From contig JALOSF010000004.1 in the NCBI GenBank assembly GCA_025458525.1, positions 1 to 64,000 of the forward strand: a stretch of 64,000 bases of DNA, in the 5' to 3' direction. The notes beneath the pieces are model-generated. The model did no database searches, was not told the DNA's origin, and worked only from the letters and a program-made list of their open reading frames with translations. The stretch is from Cypionkella sp. (lineage in GTDB: Bacteria > Pseudomonadota > Alphaproteobacteria > Rhodobacterales > Rhodobacteraceae). The position numbers were made by a program, and so were the translations under genes. Below, piece after piece: positions 26,223 to 35,808 of the stretch. How positions within the stretch are numbered: position 1 is the first letter of the stretch; each line of letters begins with the position of its first letter.

Positions 26223-26237
26223 GGCGCCGGGGCTGCC

Positions 26238-26960
26238 CTAAAGGGTGATCTGGGTGAAGCCATCACGCAAGGCCCGCGACCAGGCCTCGCTCATCGCGCG
26301 GAAGGATTCGTCCCCCGCCTCGATCCGGCGCAGGCTGCCGATGCGCAGCGCGTCCTTGTTGATCACGCACAAATCCAGCGGCATGCCCACCGACAGGTTG
26401 GAGCGCAGCGTCGAATCCATCGACAGCATCACCGCCTTTTGCGCATCGGACAGCGATGTCGTGGGTTTCACCACCCGATCCAGTATCGGCTTGCCGTATT
26501 TGTGTTCGCCGATCTGTAGAAAGGGCGTGTCCTCGGTGGCTTCGATGAAATTGCCTTCGGGATAGATCAGGAACATCCGCATGCCCCCGCCCTTGCGCTG
26601 ACCGGCGACGATCATCGTGGCGCTGGCGCCTTGGGCCATCGACAGCTTTTCATCAATCTCGCGCCGCACCCGGGCCAGCACATTGCCCACGATCTCGGCC
26701 ACGGCAAGCATGGTCGGCGCCAAAAGCACCGAAGTCTGCGCCGTCGCCTCCGGGTCGTCGATGGCATCGCGCAGCCGGGCGATGGTCGTTTGCGTCACCG
26801 ACAGGCTGCCTGCGGTCAGGATGGTGATCACCCGTTCGCCCGGAATTTCGAAATGAAACATCTTTCGATAAGTGGCGATGTTGTCGAGCCCGGCATTGGT
26901 GCGCGTGTCTGACAAAAGCACCATGCCGTCATTCAACAAAAGCCCAACGCAATATGTCAT
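26238..26960 (-). CDS. Anbu-type proteasome-like peptidase
   Basis: A 240-residue Ntn-hydrolase of the Anbu (ancestral beta subunit) family. Thr2 in MTYCVGLLLNDG would become the N-terminal nucleophile after Met removal; SDTRTNAG and the Gly-rich AGSLSVTQ strand are proteasome-fold features. The start is set at 26960, since longer versions would bury the threonine. It ends a five-gene minus-strand block with ATP-grasp, alpha-E and transglutaminase genes, a known conserved partnership. Substrate unknown; probably degrades or trims peptides made or attached by the ATP-grasp enzyme. Confidence 0.92.
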   Translation of the reverse strand: MTYCVGLLLNDGMVLLSDTRTNAGLDNIATYRKMFHFEIPGERVITILTAGSLSVTQTTIARLRDAIDDPEATAQTSVLLAPTMLAVAEIVGNVLARVRREIDEKLSMAQGASATMIVAGQRKGGGMRMFLIYPEGNFIEATEDTPFLQIGEHKYGKPILDRVVKPTTSLSDAQKAVMLSMDSTLRSNLSVGMPLDLCVINKDALRIGSLRRIEAGDESFRAMSEAWSRALRDGFTQITL

Positions 26961-27042
26961 GCAACATCCCCAAGACTCAGACACGCAAAGCTATCGCCGG
27001 GTCGATGGGATGGAAAGGGGAGAGGCGCAGGCAGGCCCGAAT

Positions 27043-27705
27043 TTATAGCCGCGCAAGCGTCAGCACCGCCTGCCCGCCGGTCAGATGCAGCGCCCCGGCC
27101 ACCGCGCAGATCACGACACCCGCCGCAACGGCACGGCGAAAAAAGCGGTTGTGCCAGAACCGGCGCGGCGGGGCCTTGTCCTCGGCTTCGGGCGGCGCGA
27201 CGGCCAGGGGTTCGGTCTCGAACACATCGGGCAGGCCGCGCAGGACCGCGCCCGCACTGTGGCCCGACACAGAGAACCGCTGCGGGCCCATGGGCACAGC
27301 CACCGGGCGGGCATGCTCCAACGCGTCAAGAAAAGCGCCAAGGCGAAAGACCTCGCCGCCTTCGCGCGTCGTCTCGGCATCGGGAAGGACAAGGGTCCGG
27401 GCATTCGCCGTCAGGCGCTGGATGATGTGCAGCCGCGCGTCTTCGTCCACCGCAGGATAACAGCCCGCAGGCGCGCCCGAGGAATAGGTGTTCAGCCCGA
27501 ACCCCGAGGCAAGGAAGTAATCGCGCAGCGCCGCCGGCGCATCGGCAAGGGCTTTGGCCGTGCGCGGATCGCGAAACAGCGCAACCCGTGCAGTCTCTGG
27601 CCCCGGTTTGAACCCTATGCCGGTCAGGAACCCATCCAGATCAGGGTCGGGCGATCCCGCCTCCGGGATCACGGCAAAGATATCGAAATCGTAACTCATG
27701 GTCAT
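27043..27705 (-). CDS. Unrecognised C-terminally membrane-anchored protein in the Anbu block
   Basis: A 220-residue protein I do not recognise. Residues 1-150 look globular (MTMSYDFDIFAVIPEAG start, then repeated Ala/Asp-rich helices). A Pro/Glu-rich linker leads to a basic stretch PPRRFWHNRFFRR and a single transmembrane helix (AVAAGVVICAVAGAL, about 195-212). The topology fits a tail-anchored cytosolic domain. It starts at 27705 with GGGG seven bases ahead. It sits between the transglutaminase (94-base gap) and Anbu (82-base gap), so it may be part of the system or an insertion. Confidence 0.7.
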   Translation of the reverse strand: MTMSYDFDIFAVIPEAGSPDPDLDGFLTGIGFKPGPETARVALFRDPRTAKALADAPAALRDYFLASGFGLNTYSSGAPAGCYPAVDEDARLHIIQRLTANARTLVLPDAETTREGGEVFRLGAFLDALEHARPVAVPMGPQRFSVSGHSAGAVLRGLPDVFETEPLAVAPPEAEDKAPPRRFWHNRFFRRAVAAGVVICAVAGALHLTGGQAVLTLARL

Positions 27706-27799
27706 GGCAAGGCCCCCCGCACAGACTGCGACCCGGGAAGGCTGCGCAAGACTTGTGGCACTGCCGAGGCGAAATTGCGGAATTTATCGACATTGCGCC

Positions 27800-28627
27800 C
27801 TATTGCTGGGTCTGCGATTGTGTCTGGACCTGAGCGACCGTGACCGAAACATCCAGACTTTCTTCGCCCTGACTGCGGGCGATCCCGCGGATCATCGCGG
27901 CATTGCCCGAATCAAGCCCCGATCCAAGCCGGATATAGCGGTCATCCGGGCAACAGCGGTTCGCCGGGTCAAAGCCGACCCAGCCCAAGCCTGCGATATG
28001 CACCTCGGCCCAGGCGTGGGCGGCCTCATGCGGGGCCCCGTCATGGCCGACCAGCAGATAGCCCGACACATAGCGCGCTGGCAGCCCGAGATGGCGCGCA
28101 ACCGCGATCAGCGCATGGGCATGGTCCTGGCACACGCCTTCGCCCTTGGCCAGCGCCTCGGCGGCGGTGGTATGGGCATCGGTGGCCCCGGGCGTATAGG
28201 CAATGGCCTGCGACACCCGGGCCGAAAGTTCATGTGCGGCGGCAAGGGCATCGCTTGCCGGGTTGACCCCGTCGGCAAGCGCCACAAGGCCCGCATCCGC
28301 CTCGGTCGGGCGCGTGAAGCGCAAATAGCATTCCGAGGGCACAATTTCCTTGTGCCCGCGCAACACCCCGGCAAGGTCTGTCGTCTCGATCTCGCCACTT
28401 ACATGCACGGTGATCTCGCTGACCGGGCCAAGCACGGTCCAGCCCTGCACCCAGTCGCCCGCACCGTCGCGAAAGCCGCCGCCCATCTGGCCATCGCTGA
28501 CCGACACTTTCCAGCGGCGCATCCTTTGCCCTTCGAACACCGATGGCATCAGCCGATGGCTCTGCACCACGCCGCGCACGGGCTGGTCGTAAAAATAGCG
28601 CGTCTTGTGATCGACCGTCAGCAGCAT
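27800..28627 (-). CDS. Transglutaminase-like cysteine protease
   Basis: A 275-residue cytosolic protein. An N-terminal beta domain (Bact_transglu_N, residues 1-110) is followed by a transglutaminase-like core with the triad Cys166 (GEGVCQDHAH), His204 (AAHAWAEVH) and Asp220 (FDPAN). Bacterial relatives act as peptidases or amidases rather than cross-linkers. The ATG at 28627 overlaps the alpha-E stop (TGATG). Conserved partner of the Anbu and ATP-grasp genes. Confidence 0.93.
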   Translation of the reverse strand: MLLTVDHKTRYFYDQPVRGVVQSHRLMPSVFEGQRMRRWKVSVSDGQMGGGFRDGAGDWVQGWTVLGPVSEITVHVSGEIETTDLAGVLRGHKEIVPSECYLRFTRPTEADAGLVALADGVNPASDALAAAHELSARVSQAIAYTPGATDAHTTAAEALAKGEGVCQDHAHALIAVARHLGLPARYVSGYLLVGHDGAPHEAAHAWAEVHIAGLGWVGFDPANRCCPDDRYIRLGSGLDSGNAAMIRGIARSQGEESLDVSVTVAQVQTQSQTQQ

Positions 28628-29577
28628 CAGCGCACATCCCCGTTCAGATAGCAGTCATGGATCACCCCACCCGCGCGGGCCATATCGCCGATGAACCGGC
28701 TCAGGAATTCGTGCAACCCCTCGTCAAAGATATCCTCGACCCGCATTTCGGCCAGCTCGGCCAGGATCCCACGCGCCTTGTCCTGTGCGGCCGTCTTGCG
28801 GCGGTAGCTGCGCGCCAGACGGTCCAGATGGTTGGTCATCCCCTCGACACAGGTGATCAGGCTGCGCGGACATTGCGAGTTGAGGATCAGGAAATGCGCG
28901 ATCTTGGGGGCCGTCACCTCGCCACCATAGGCCCAATGGAACGCCCGATGCGACGACATCGCCCGCAAGAGCGTGGTCCATTGATAATTGTCGAGCCCGG
29001 ACCCCACGAAATCCACCCGCGGCAGCAGGACGTAATATTTCACATCCATCAGCCGCGCGGTGTTGTCGGCGCGTTCCAGGTAATAGCCAAGGTTCAGGAA
29101 ATCCCACCCGTCGTTGCGCAAAAGCGTTGCATCGATCGACCCGCGCACCAGCGCCGTGCTGCGCATGGTCCAATCGGTCAGGAAGGACAGCTCCATCTCG
29201 CTGCGGGGGCGGCGTTCCAGTTGGCGCAATTCCTGAAAGGCGGTGTTGAGGGCATCCCAGACCTGCGTGGTCAGCGCCGTGCGCACGATGCGCCCGTTTT
29301 CACGCGCAGCCGTGATGCAGGATGCCACCGAAGACGGGTTGTCACGATCGAAAAAGAACCAGCTTTCCAGATTTCGCTGCACCGCATCGCCATATTTGCG
29401 GGCAAAGCCATCGGCCGTGCCGCTGGCATGCAACAGCGATTCCCATTCGTTGCGATATCCGGCCGCCGAGGGCATCAGGGCGATCCGCGCCCCCACTTCC
29501 AACAGCCGCGCCGAGGTTTCGGCCCGCTCCAGATAACGGGCGATCCAGTAAAGATTGTCTGCGGTTCTGCTGAGCAT
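28627..29577 (-). CDS. Alpha-E domain protein
   Basis: A 316-residue all-helical protein of the alpha-E family, with the conserved opening MLSRTADNLYWIARYLERAE and a second similar helix FLNLGYYLERADNTARL (about 155-175). The repeated YLER-A pattern suggests an internal duplication. Family members co-occur with circularly permuted ATP-grasp ligases and transglutaminases; their activity is unproven. It begins five bases after the ATP-grasp stop. Confidence 0.93.
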   Translation of the reverse strand: MLSRTADNLYWIARYLERAETSARLLEVGARIALMPSAAGYRNEWESLLHASGTADGFARKYGDAVQRNLESWFFFDRDNPSSVASCITAARENGRIVRTALTTQVWDALNTAFQELRQLERRPRSEMELSFLTDWTMRSTALVRGSIDATLLRNDGWDFLNLGYYLERADNTARLMDVKYYVLLPRVDFVGSGLDNYQWTTLLRAMSSHRAFHWAYGGEVTAPKIAHFLILNSQCPRSLITCVEGMTNHLDRLARSYRRKTAAQDKARGILAELAEMRVEDIFDEGLHEFLSRFIGDMARAGGVIHDCYLNGDVR

Positions 29578-29582
29578 CTGCG

Positions 29583-30995
29583 TTACTCCGCCAGAACCCA
29601 GGTGTCCTTGACGCCCCCGCCTTGCGACGAGTTGACGACAAGTGACCCTTCGGTCAGGGCAACCCGCGTCAGGCCCCCGGGCACCAGTTCGATCCGCTCT
29701 CCCACCAGACAATAGGGCCTGAGGTCAACGTGGCGTGGCGCGATGCCCTCGGCCACGAAGGTGGGTGTGGTGGACAGGGCAAGCGTCGGCTGGGCGATGT
29801 AATTGCCCGGGTTGGCGGTGATGCGGGCGCGAAACAGCTCTACCTGATCCTGGGTCGCCTTTGGGCCGACCAGCATCCCATAGCCGCCCGAGCCATGCAC
29901 TTCCTTGACCACCAACTCGTTCAGATGCGCCAGAACATATTTCAGATCCTCGGCCTTGCCGCATTGCCAGGTGGGCACGTTTTGCAAGATCGGCTCCTCG
30001 CCCAGGTAAAAGCGGATCATGTCGGGCACATAGGTATAGACCGCCTTGTCATCGGCGACCCCGGCGCCGGGCGCCGAACAGATGCTTACCCCGCCCGAGC
30101 GATAGACATCCATTAACCCCGGCACGCCCAACATGCTGTCGGGGCGGAAACACAACGGGTCGATGAAAGCGTCGTCGATCCGGCGATAGATCACATCCAC
30201 CCGGCGCGGGCCTTCGGTGGTGCGCATGAACACGAACTCGCCCTCGACGAACAGATCCTGCCCCTCGACCAGTTCGACCCCCATCAGATCGGCCAGGAAA
30301 CTGTGCTCGTAATAGGCACTGTTGAAATGCCCCGGGGTCAGGATCACCACCGTCGGCTCGCGGTCGCATTTCTGCGGCGCAACCGAGGCCAGCGTCCGCC
30401 GCAGGATTTCGGGGTAACGGTCAACCGGCTCGATACGGTTCTCGCGGAACAGATCGGGGAACATCCGCATCATGATCTCGCGGTTTTCAAGCATGTAGCT
30501 GACACCGCTGGGCGTGCGGCAGTTGTCCTCCAGCACGAAAAACTCATCCGGCCCGGTGCGGACCAGATCGATGCCGACAATATGGGAATAGACCCCCTTC
30601 GGCGGCACAAATCCGGCGACGGCCTTTTCATAAGCCTCGTTCAGATAGACCAGTCGCGCAGGGATGCGGCCCGCGCGCACAATTTCGCCCCGGCCATAGA
30701 CATCGACCAGAAAGGCGTTCAGCGCCCGCGCCCGCTGTTTTATCCCGCGCTCCAGCCGCGCCCATTCGGTGCCCGAGAATACCCGCGGGAACATGTCAAA
30801 CGGGATCAGACGGTCAGGATCGCCGCCTTCGCCATAAACCGCGAAGGTGATGCCGATGCGCCGGAACAAGGCCTCGGCCTCGGCCTGCTTCATCTGGCGC
30901 AATTCGGCCGGCATGGCCTGCATCCAGTCCTGAAGTCGCGCATAGGGCGCGCGCACAGAGGTGCCCTGATACATCTCGTTGAAATAACTCGTCAT
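29583..30995 (-). CDS. Circularly permuted ATP-grasp ligase (type 2)
   Basis: A 470-residue enzyme of the CP_ATPgrasp family (former DUF404/DUF407). Conserved blocks include FAVYGEGGDPDRLIPFD, LEDNCRTPSGVSYMLENRE, LTPGHFNSAYYEHSFLAD and VVKEVHGSGGYGMLVGP, giving the ATP and magnesium sites. Such enzymes are predicted to join amino groups to carboxylates, making peptides or peptide tags. First gene of the block, divergent from the DNA exonuclease gene over 169 bases. Product and substrate unknown. Confidence 0.94.
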   Translation of the reverse strand: MTSYFNEMYQGTSVRAPYARLQDWMQAMPAELRQMKQAEAEALFRRIGITFAVYGEGGDPDRLIPFDMFPRVFSGTEWARLERGIKQRARALNAFLVDVYGRGEIVRAGRIPARLVYLNEAYEKAVAGFVPPKGVYSHIVGIDLVRTGPDEFFVLEDNCRTPSGVSYMLENREIMMRMFPDLFRENRIEPVDRYPEILRRTLASVAPQKCDREPTVVILTPGHFNSAYYEHSFLADLMGVELVEGQDLFVEGEFVFMRTTEGPRRVDVIYRRIDDAFIDPLCFRPDSMLGVPGLMDVYRSGGVSICSAPGAGVADDKAVYTYVPDMIRFYLGEEPILQNVPTWQCGKAEDLKYVLAHLNELVVKEVHGSGGYGMLVGPKATQDQVELFRARITANPGNYIAQPTLALSTTPTFVAEGIAPRHVDLRPYCLVGERIELVPGGLTRVALTEGSLVVNSSQGGGVKDTWVLAE

Positions 30996-31164
30996 GACGG
31001 CCCCCGTTCCCCGGTCCTTGACATGCAGTTAATCAGCCCCGTTTCGACTGCGAAAGGGGGGGCGCGTCATTTCCTGCACGCGTTGCGCACATCCGCCCGT
31101 TTTTTGTGCAGCGCGAAACCGCGACTGATCTTTCCCCCTTCGTCGGCGGTGCTATGTTGCGGGC

Positions 31165-32184
31165 ATGGCTGATCCCCTGCTCAGTTTCACCGACCGCGGC
31201 ATCTATTGCGCCGAAGGTGGGTTCTACATCGACCCGTGGCGGCCGGTGGACCGCGCGCTGATTACCCATGGCCACAGCGATCATGCGCGATGGGGCCACG
31301 GCTCCTATCTGTGCACGGACCGGGCGCTGCCGGTGATCCGCCACCGCCTTGGCGATATCAGCGCAAGCGGCATTGCCTATGGCGAACGGCGCCGGATCGG
31401 CGGGGTGACGGTCAGTTTTCATCCGGCCGGTCATGTGCCGGGATCGGCACAGATCCGGGTGGAGCGTGGAGGCGAGGTCTGGGTCGCCTCGGGCGATTAC
31501 AAGATCGAAGCCGATGGGCTGTCCGAACCCTTCGAGCCGGTGCGCTGCCACACCTTCATCACCGAAAGCACCTTTGGCCTGCCGTTGTTTCGCTGGCAGG
31601 CACAGGCGGTCGTGGCCGCGCAAATCGCAAGCTGGTGGCACACCAATGCGGCCGAGGGCCGGGTGTCGATCTTGGCCGCCTATGGCCTTGGCAAGGCGCA
31701 GCGCCTGATGTCGATGCTGCCGGATGGCGCCGGTCCGATCCTGACCCATGGCGCGGTCGAGCAGACCACCCAGATCCTGCGCGATCAGGGCTATGCCCTG
31801 CCGGAAACCTTGCGGGTCACGGCCGACATCAGCGCAAAATCCCATCCCGGCGCGCTGGTGATCGCGCCGCCGTCTGCACTTGGCACCGCTTGGGCGCGCC
31901 GCTTCGGCCCGGTATCAGAGGCTTTCGCCAGCGGCTGGATGGCCCTGCGCGGCATCCGCCGCCGCCGGGGCCTTGGCACTGGCTTCGTGATCTCTGACCA
32001 TGCCGATTGGCCGGGCCTGAATGCCGCCATCCGCGAAACCGGCGCCAGCCGTGTCTTCGTGACCCATGGCTATACCGGCCCGTTCCGCCGTTGGCTGGAA
32101 GAACAAGGCTATGACGCGGGGATCGTCGAAACCGAATTCGGCGGCGAGGAGGCCGACAGCACCCCCGAAGGCGACGCCGCATGA
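31165..32184 (+). CDS. Ligase-associated DNA exonuclease (metallo-beta-lactamase fold)
   Basis: A 339-residue nuclease of the SNM1/CPSF-like metallo-beta-lactamase fold. Metal ligands His35, His37, Asp39 and His40 are in THGHSDHARWG; further ligands are in FHPAGHVPGSAQ and VASGDYK. Family members are encoded beside an ATP-dependent DNA ligase and act in DNA end processing. GCGGGC precedes the ATG at 31165. The ligase gene follows 79 bases downstream on the same strand. Confidence 0.93.
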   Translation: MADPLLSFTDRGIYCAEGGFYIDPWRPVDRALITHGHSDHARWGHGSYLCTDRALPVIRHRLGDISASGIAYGERRRIGGVTVSFHPAGHVPGSAQIRVERGGEVWVASGDYKIEADGLSEPFEPVRCHTFITESTFGLPLFRWQAQAVVAAQIASWWHTNAAEGRVSILAAYGLGKAQRLMSMLPDGAGPILTHGAVEQTTQILRDQGYALPETLRVTADISAKSHPGALVIAPPSALGTAWARRFGPVSEAFASGWMALRGIRRRRGLGTGFVISDHADWPGLNAAIRETGASRVFVTHGYTGPFRRWLEEQGYDAGIVETEFGGEEADSTPEGDAA

Positions 32185-32263
32185 TCCTGCACACTTGCCA
32201 GAAACGCGCGAGGAGGCAGGGGGCCGATGATCCGCTGCAAGGCGCGGGCTGGGGCGCGGGCCG

Positions 32264-33895
32264 ATGAAACGCTTCGTTCACCTGTTCAACGCGCTGGACA
32301 GCACGACCAAGACCGGGGCCAAGACCGCGGCGCTGGTCGATTACTTCCGCACCGCACCGGAACCAGACCGGGTCTGGACCATTGCGCTGTTGTCCGGACG
32401 GCGGCCAAAGCGGGTGATCAACGCCAGCGAGCTTCGGCTCTGGGCGGCCGAGGTGGCGGGCATTCCGCTGTGGCTGTTCGAAGAATCCTATGCGATTGCA
32501 GGCGACCTTGCCGAAACCATCGCCCGCCTGCTTCCCCCGCCCGAGGCGGAGCAAGACCCCACGCTTGACACCATCATCCGCAGCCTGATCGCCTTGGCCG
32601 GGCGCGCCCAAGCCGAGCGGCGCGCCTTTGTCACCGCGTCCTGGGCCAGTCTGGGCACCGACGAGCGCTTCCTGTTCAACAAGCTGCTGACCGGCGGGTT
32701 TCGCATGGGTGTGAGCCAAGGGCTGATGACACGGGCCCTGGCGCAGGTGACAGGGGTGGACGAAGCGGTGATGGCGCATCGGCTGATGGGCAACTGGGAC
32801 CCGGCGCGCACCGGCTTTGCCGCCCTGACCCAAGAGGGTGGGGCGGGCGATGGCGCGCAGCCCTATCCCTTCGCCCTCGCCAGCCCGCTGGAGGACTTGC
32901 CCGAAAACCTTGGCCCGCCCGACGACTGGCTGGCCGAATGGAAATGGGATGGCATCCGCGGGCAGATCATCGCCCGGCCGTCCACTTTTGCGATCTGGAG
33001 CCGGGGAGAGGAACTTATCACCGACCGCTTCCCCGAATTTGCCCCGCTTCAGGATCATCTGCCGCCCGGCACGGTGCTTGACGGCGAAATCGTCGCCTGG
33101 GCGGGCGCGCTCCCGCTGCCCTTTGCCGAGTTGCAAAAGCGCATCGGGCGCAAGAGCGTGCCCAAAAAGCTGCTGGCCGAGGCGCCCGCGCATTTCCTTG
33201 CCTATGATCTGCTGGAACTGGAGGGCGCCGATATGCGCAGCGCGCCCCTGTCCACGCGCCGCGCCCGGCTCGAGGCGGTTCTGGCAACCCTGCCCCCGGG
33301 GCTGCCGATTTCCGCCTCGCCGGTCGCGCGGGGGGATTGGGCGGCCTTGACGGCGCAGCGCGCCGGGGCGCGGGAAAAGATGGCCGAAGGGCTGATGCTC
33401 AAACGCCTGTCATCGCCCTATCACACAGGGCGCAAGCGCGGCGACTGGTGGAAATGGAAGCTCGATCCGTTCAGCGTGGATGCGGTGATGATCTATGCGC
33501 AATCAGGCCACGGCCGCCGGGCCAACCTGTTTACCGATTTTACCTTTGCCCTGCGCGACGGCAATGATCTTGTGCCCTTTGCCAAGGCCTATTCCGGACT
33601 GACCGATGCCGAATTTGCCGAAATCACCCGCTGGGTCGGCAAGCACACCCAGGAACGATTTGGCCCGGTGCGGCGCGTGACGCCCGAATTGGTCTTTGAA
33701 ATCGGCTTCGAAGGGATTCAGGCCAGTTCGCGCCACAAATCCGGCATCGCCTTGCGCTTTCCGCGCATGCTGCGCTGGCGGCGCGACAAGGCGGTGGCCG
33801 ATATCGACACGATGGACGCATTGCGCGCCCTGCTGCGACAAGAGACGGGACAGCCCCCGGCCGCCGGCCCCCCGCGACCGCCCAAGGACAATTAG
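32264..33895 (+). CDS. ATP-dependent DNA ligase (bacterial LigC/LigB-like cassette type)
   Basis: A 543-residue ligase with an N-terminal helical DNA-binding domain (about 1-190), a nucleotidyltransferase domain and an OB domain. The AMP-accepting Lys227 is in motif I EWKWDGIRGQ; further motifs are GTVLDGEIV and AEGLMLKR, and the C-terminal KWKLDP. It accompanies the exonuclease upstream. The helicase (Lhr-like) and phosphoesterase that complete the usual four-gene cassette are not in this window. Confidence 0.94.
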   Translation: MKRFVHLFNALDSTTKTGAKTAALVDYFRTAPEPDRVWTIALLSGRRPKRVINASELRLWAAEVAGIPLWLFEESYAIAGDLAETIARLLPPPEAEQDPTLDTIIRSLIALAGRAQAERRAFVTASWASLGTDERFLFNKLLTGGFRMGVSQGLMTRALAQVTGVDEAVMAHRLMGNWDPARTGFAALTQEGGAGDGAQPYPFALASPLEDLPENLGPPDDWLAEWKWDGIRGQIIARPSTFAIWSRGEELITDRFPEFAPLQDHLPPGTVLDGEIVAWAGALPLPFAELQKRIGRKSVPKKLLAEAPAHFLAYDLLELEGADMRSAPLSTRRARLEAVLATLPPGLPISASPVARGDWAALTAQRAGAREKMAEGLMLKRLSSPYHTGRKRGDWWKWKLDPFSVDAVMIYAQSGHGRRANLFTDFTFALRDGNDLVPFAKAYSGLTDAEFAEITRWVGKHTQERFGPVRRVTPELVFEIGFEGIQASSRHKSGIALRFPRMLRWRRDKAVADIDTMDALRALLRQETGQPPAAGPPRPPKDN

Positions 33896-33973
33896 ATCTG
33901 CCCGACACAGGAGACGGGTTGAAACTTCGGCCCGGCACATCCTAATGAAGCGCAAGCATTGAAAGGTATTGCC

Positions 33974-35800
33974 ATGACCCTGCCCCTGCCCCGCCCCGTG
34001 TTCGACGCAAGCGCTGCCTCGGGCGGCTTTGGCAATCTGCCGGAATGGGATCTGCGTGATCTTTATCCTTCGCCCGACGCGGCCGAATTTTCTGATGATG
34101 TGGCCTGGCTCGAAACCGCCTGCGCCGATTTCGCCACCCGCTACGAGGGCAAACTCGCCACGCTGGATGCGGCCGCGATGCTGGACTGTGTGCTGGCCTA
34201 CGAAAAGATCGACATCGTCGCCGGGCGGCTGATGTCTTATGCCGGGCTGCGCTATTACCAGAACACGATGGACAGCGAGCGCGCCAAGTTCATGGCCGAT
34301 GCGCAAGACCGCATCACCACCTTTACCACGCCGCTGGTGTTCTTCAGCCTTGAATTCAACCGGCTGGACGACGCCCATCTGGACGGGCTGCTGGCCGCCG
34401 ATGCGCGCCTCGCGCGCTATCGCCCGGTGTTCGACCGGATGCGCGCGATGCGCCCGCACCAATTGTCGGACGAGATGGAGAAATTCCTGCACGATTCCTC
34501 GGTCGTCGGGGCCAGCGCCTGGAACAAGCTGTTCGACGAGACGATGGCCGGGCTGATGTTCGAGGTGACGGGCGAGGAGGAGCCGCTGAACCTTGAGGCG
34601 ACGCTGAACCTGCTGACCGACCCGGACCGCGCCAAGCGCGAGGCGGCGGCGCGGGCACTGGCGGCGGTGTTTGACAAGAACATCAAACTCTTTGCCCGCA
34701 TCCACAACACGCTGGCCAAGGAAAAAGAGATCGGCGACCGCTGGCGCAAGATGCCCAGCCCGCAATATGGCCGCCATCTTTCCAACCATGTGGAGCCAGA
34801 GGTGGTCGAGGCGCTGCGCAACGCGGTTGTCGCGGCCTATCCCAAGCTGAGCCATCGCTATTACCGCCTGAAAGCGAAATGGCTGGGGCTGGAGCGGTTG
34901 CAGATCTGGGATCGCAATGCGCCGCTCGCCCTCGAAGCGCCAAAGCTGGTGAACTGGGACGAGGCAACGCGCACCGTGCTGGAGGCTTATGGCGCCTTTG
35001 CGCCCGAAATGGCCGATCTGGCCAAGCCTTTCTTTGAACGCGGCTGGATCGATGCCGGGGTCAAACCCGGAAAGGCGCCGGGGGCCTTTGCGCACCCGAC
35101 CGTATCGACCGTCCACCCCTATGTGATGCTCAATTACCTTGGCAAGCCGCGCGATGTCATGACACTCGCGCATGAGCTTGGCCACGGCGTGCATCAGGTT
35201 CTGGCGGCGGGTCAGGGGGAATTGCTCAGCTCCACCCCGCTTACGCTGGCCGAGACGGCAAGCGTGTTTGGCGAAATGCTGACGTTCCGCAAGCTGCTGG
35301 ATGGGGCCAAGACCCCAGCCGAACGCAAGACCCTGCTGGCGGGCAAGGTCGAGGACATGATCAACACGGTCGTGCGCCAGATCGCCTTCTATGATTTCGA
35401 ATGCAAATTGCACGCGGCCCGCGCCGAGGGCGAGCTGACCCCCGACGACATCAACGCGCTATGGATGAGCGTGCAGGCGCAATCCCTTGGCGATGCGTTC
35501 GAGTTCATGGACGGCTACGAAACCTTCTGGGCCTATATCCCGCATTTCGTGCATTCGCCGTTCTATGTCTATGCCTATGCCTTTGGCGACGGTCTGGTGA
35601 ACGCGCTTTATGCGGTTTACGAAAGCGGCCTGCCCGATTTCGAAACCAAGTATTTCGACATGCTCAAGGCCGGCGGATCAAAGCACCACAAGGACCTGCT
35701 TGCCCCCTTTGGTCTGGACGCCAGCGACCCGACATTCTGGGACAAGGGCCTGTCGATGATCGCGGGCTTCATCGACGAGCTGGAGGCGATGGAGGACTGA
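33974..35800 (+). CDS. pepF: Oligoendopeptidase F (M3 family)
   Basis: A cytosolic zinc metallopeptidase cleaving short peptides. The 608-residue product has the zinc motif HELGHG (His400, Glu401, His404) and the third ligand region ETASVFGEML downstream, with the M3 C-terminal block SPFYVYAYAFGD. The ATG at 33974 has AAAGG eight bases ahead; a TTG at 33959 is in frame but less likely. Its stop is eight bases from the convergent B12-binding gene. Confidence 0.95.
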   Translation: MTLPLPRPVFDASAASGGFGNLPEWDLRDLYPSPDAAEFSDDVAWLETACADFATRYEGKLATLDAAAMLDCVLAYEKIDIVAGRLMSYAGLRYYQNTMDSERAKFMADAQDRITTFTTPLVFFSLEFNRLDDAHLDGLLAADARLARYRPVFDRMRAMRPHQLSDEMEKFLHDSSVVGASAWNKLFDETMAGLMFEVTGEEEPLNLEATLNLLTDPDRAKREAAARALAAVFDKNIKLFARIHNTLAKEKEIGDRWRKMPSPQYGRHLSNHVEPEVVEALRNAVVAAYPKLSHRYYRLKAKWLGLERLQIWDRNAPLALEAPKLVNWDEATRTVLEAYGAFAPEMADLAKPFFERGWIDAGVKPGKAPGAFAHPTVSTVHPYVMLNYLGKPRDVMTLAHELGHGVHQVLAAGQGELLSSTPLTLAETASVFGEMLTFRKLLDGAKTPAERKTLLAGKVEDMINTVVRQIAFYDFECKLHAARAEGELTPDDINALWMSVQAQSLGDAFEFMDGYETFWAYIPHFVHSPFYVYAYAFGDGLVNALYAVYESGLPDFETKYFDMLKAGGSKHHKDLLAPFGLDASDPTFWDKGLSMIAGFIDELEAMED

Positions 35801-35808
35801 CGCCCCCG

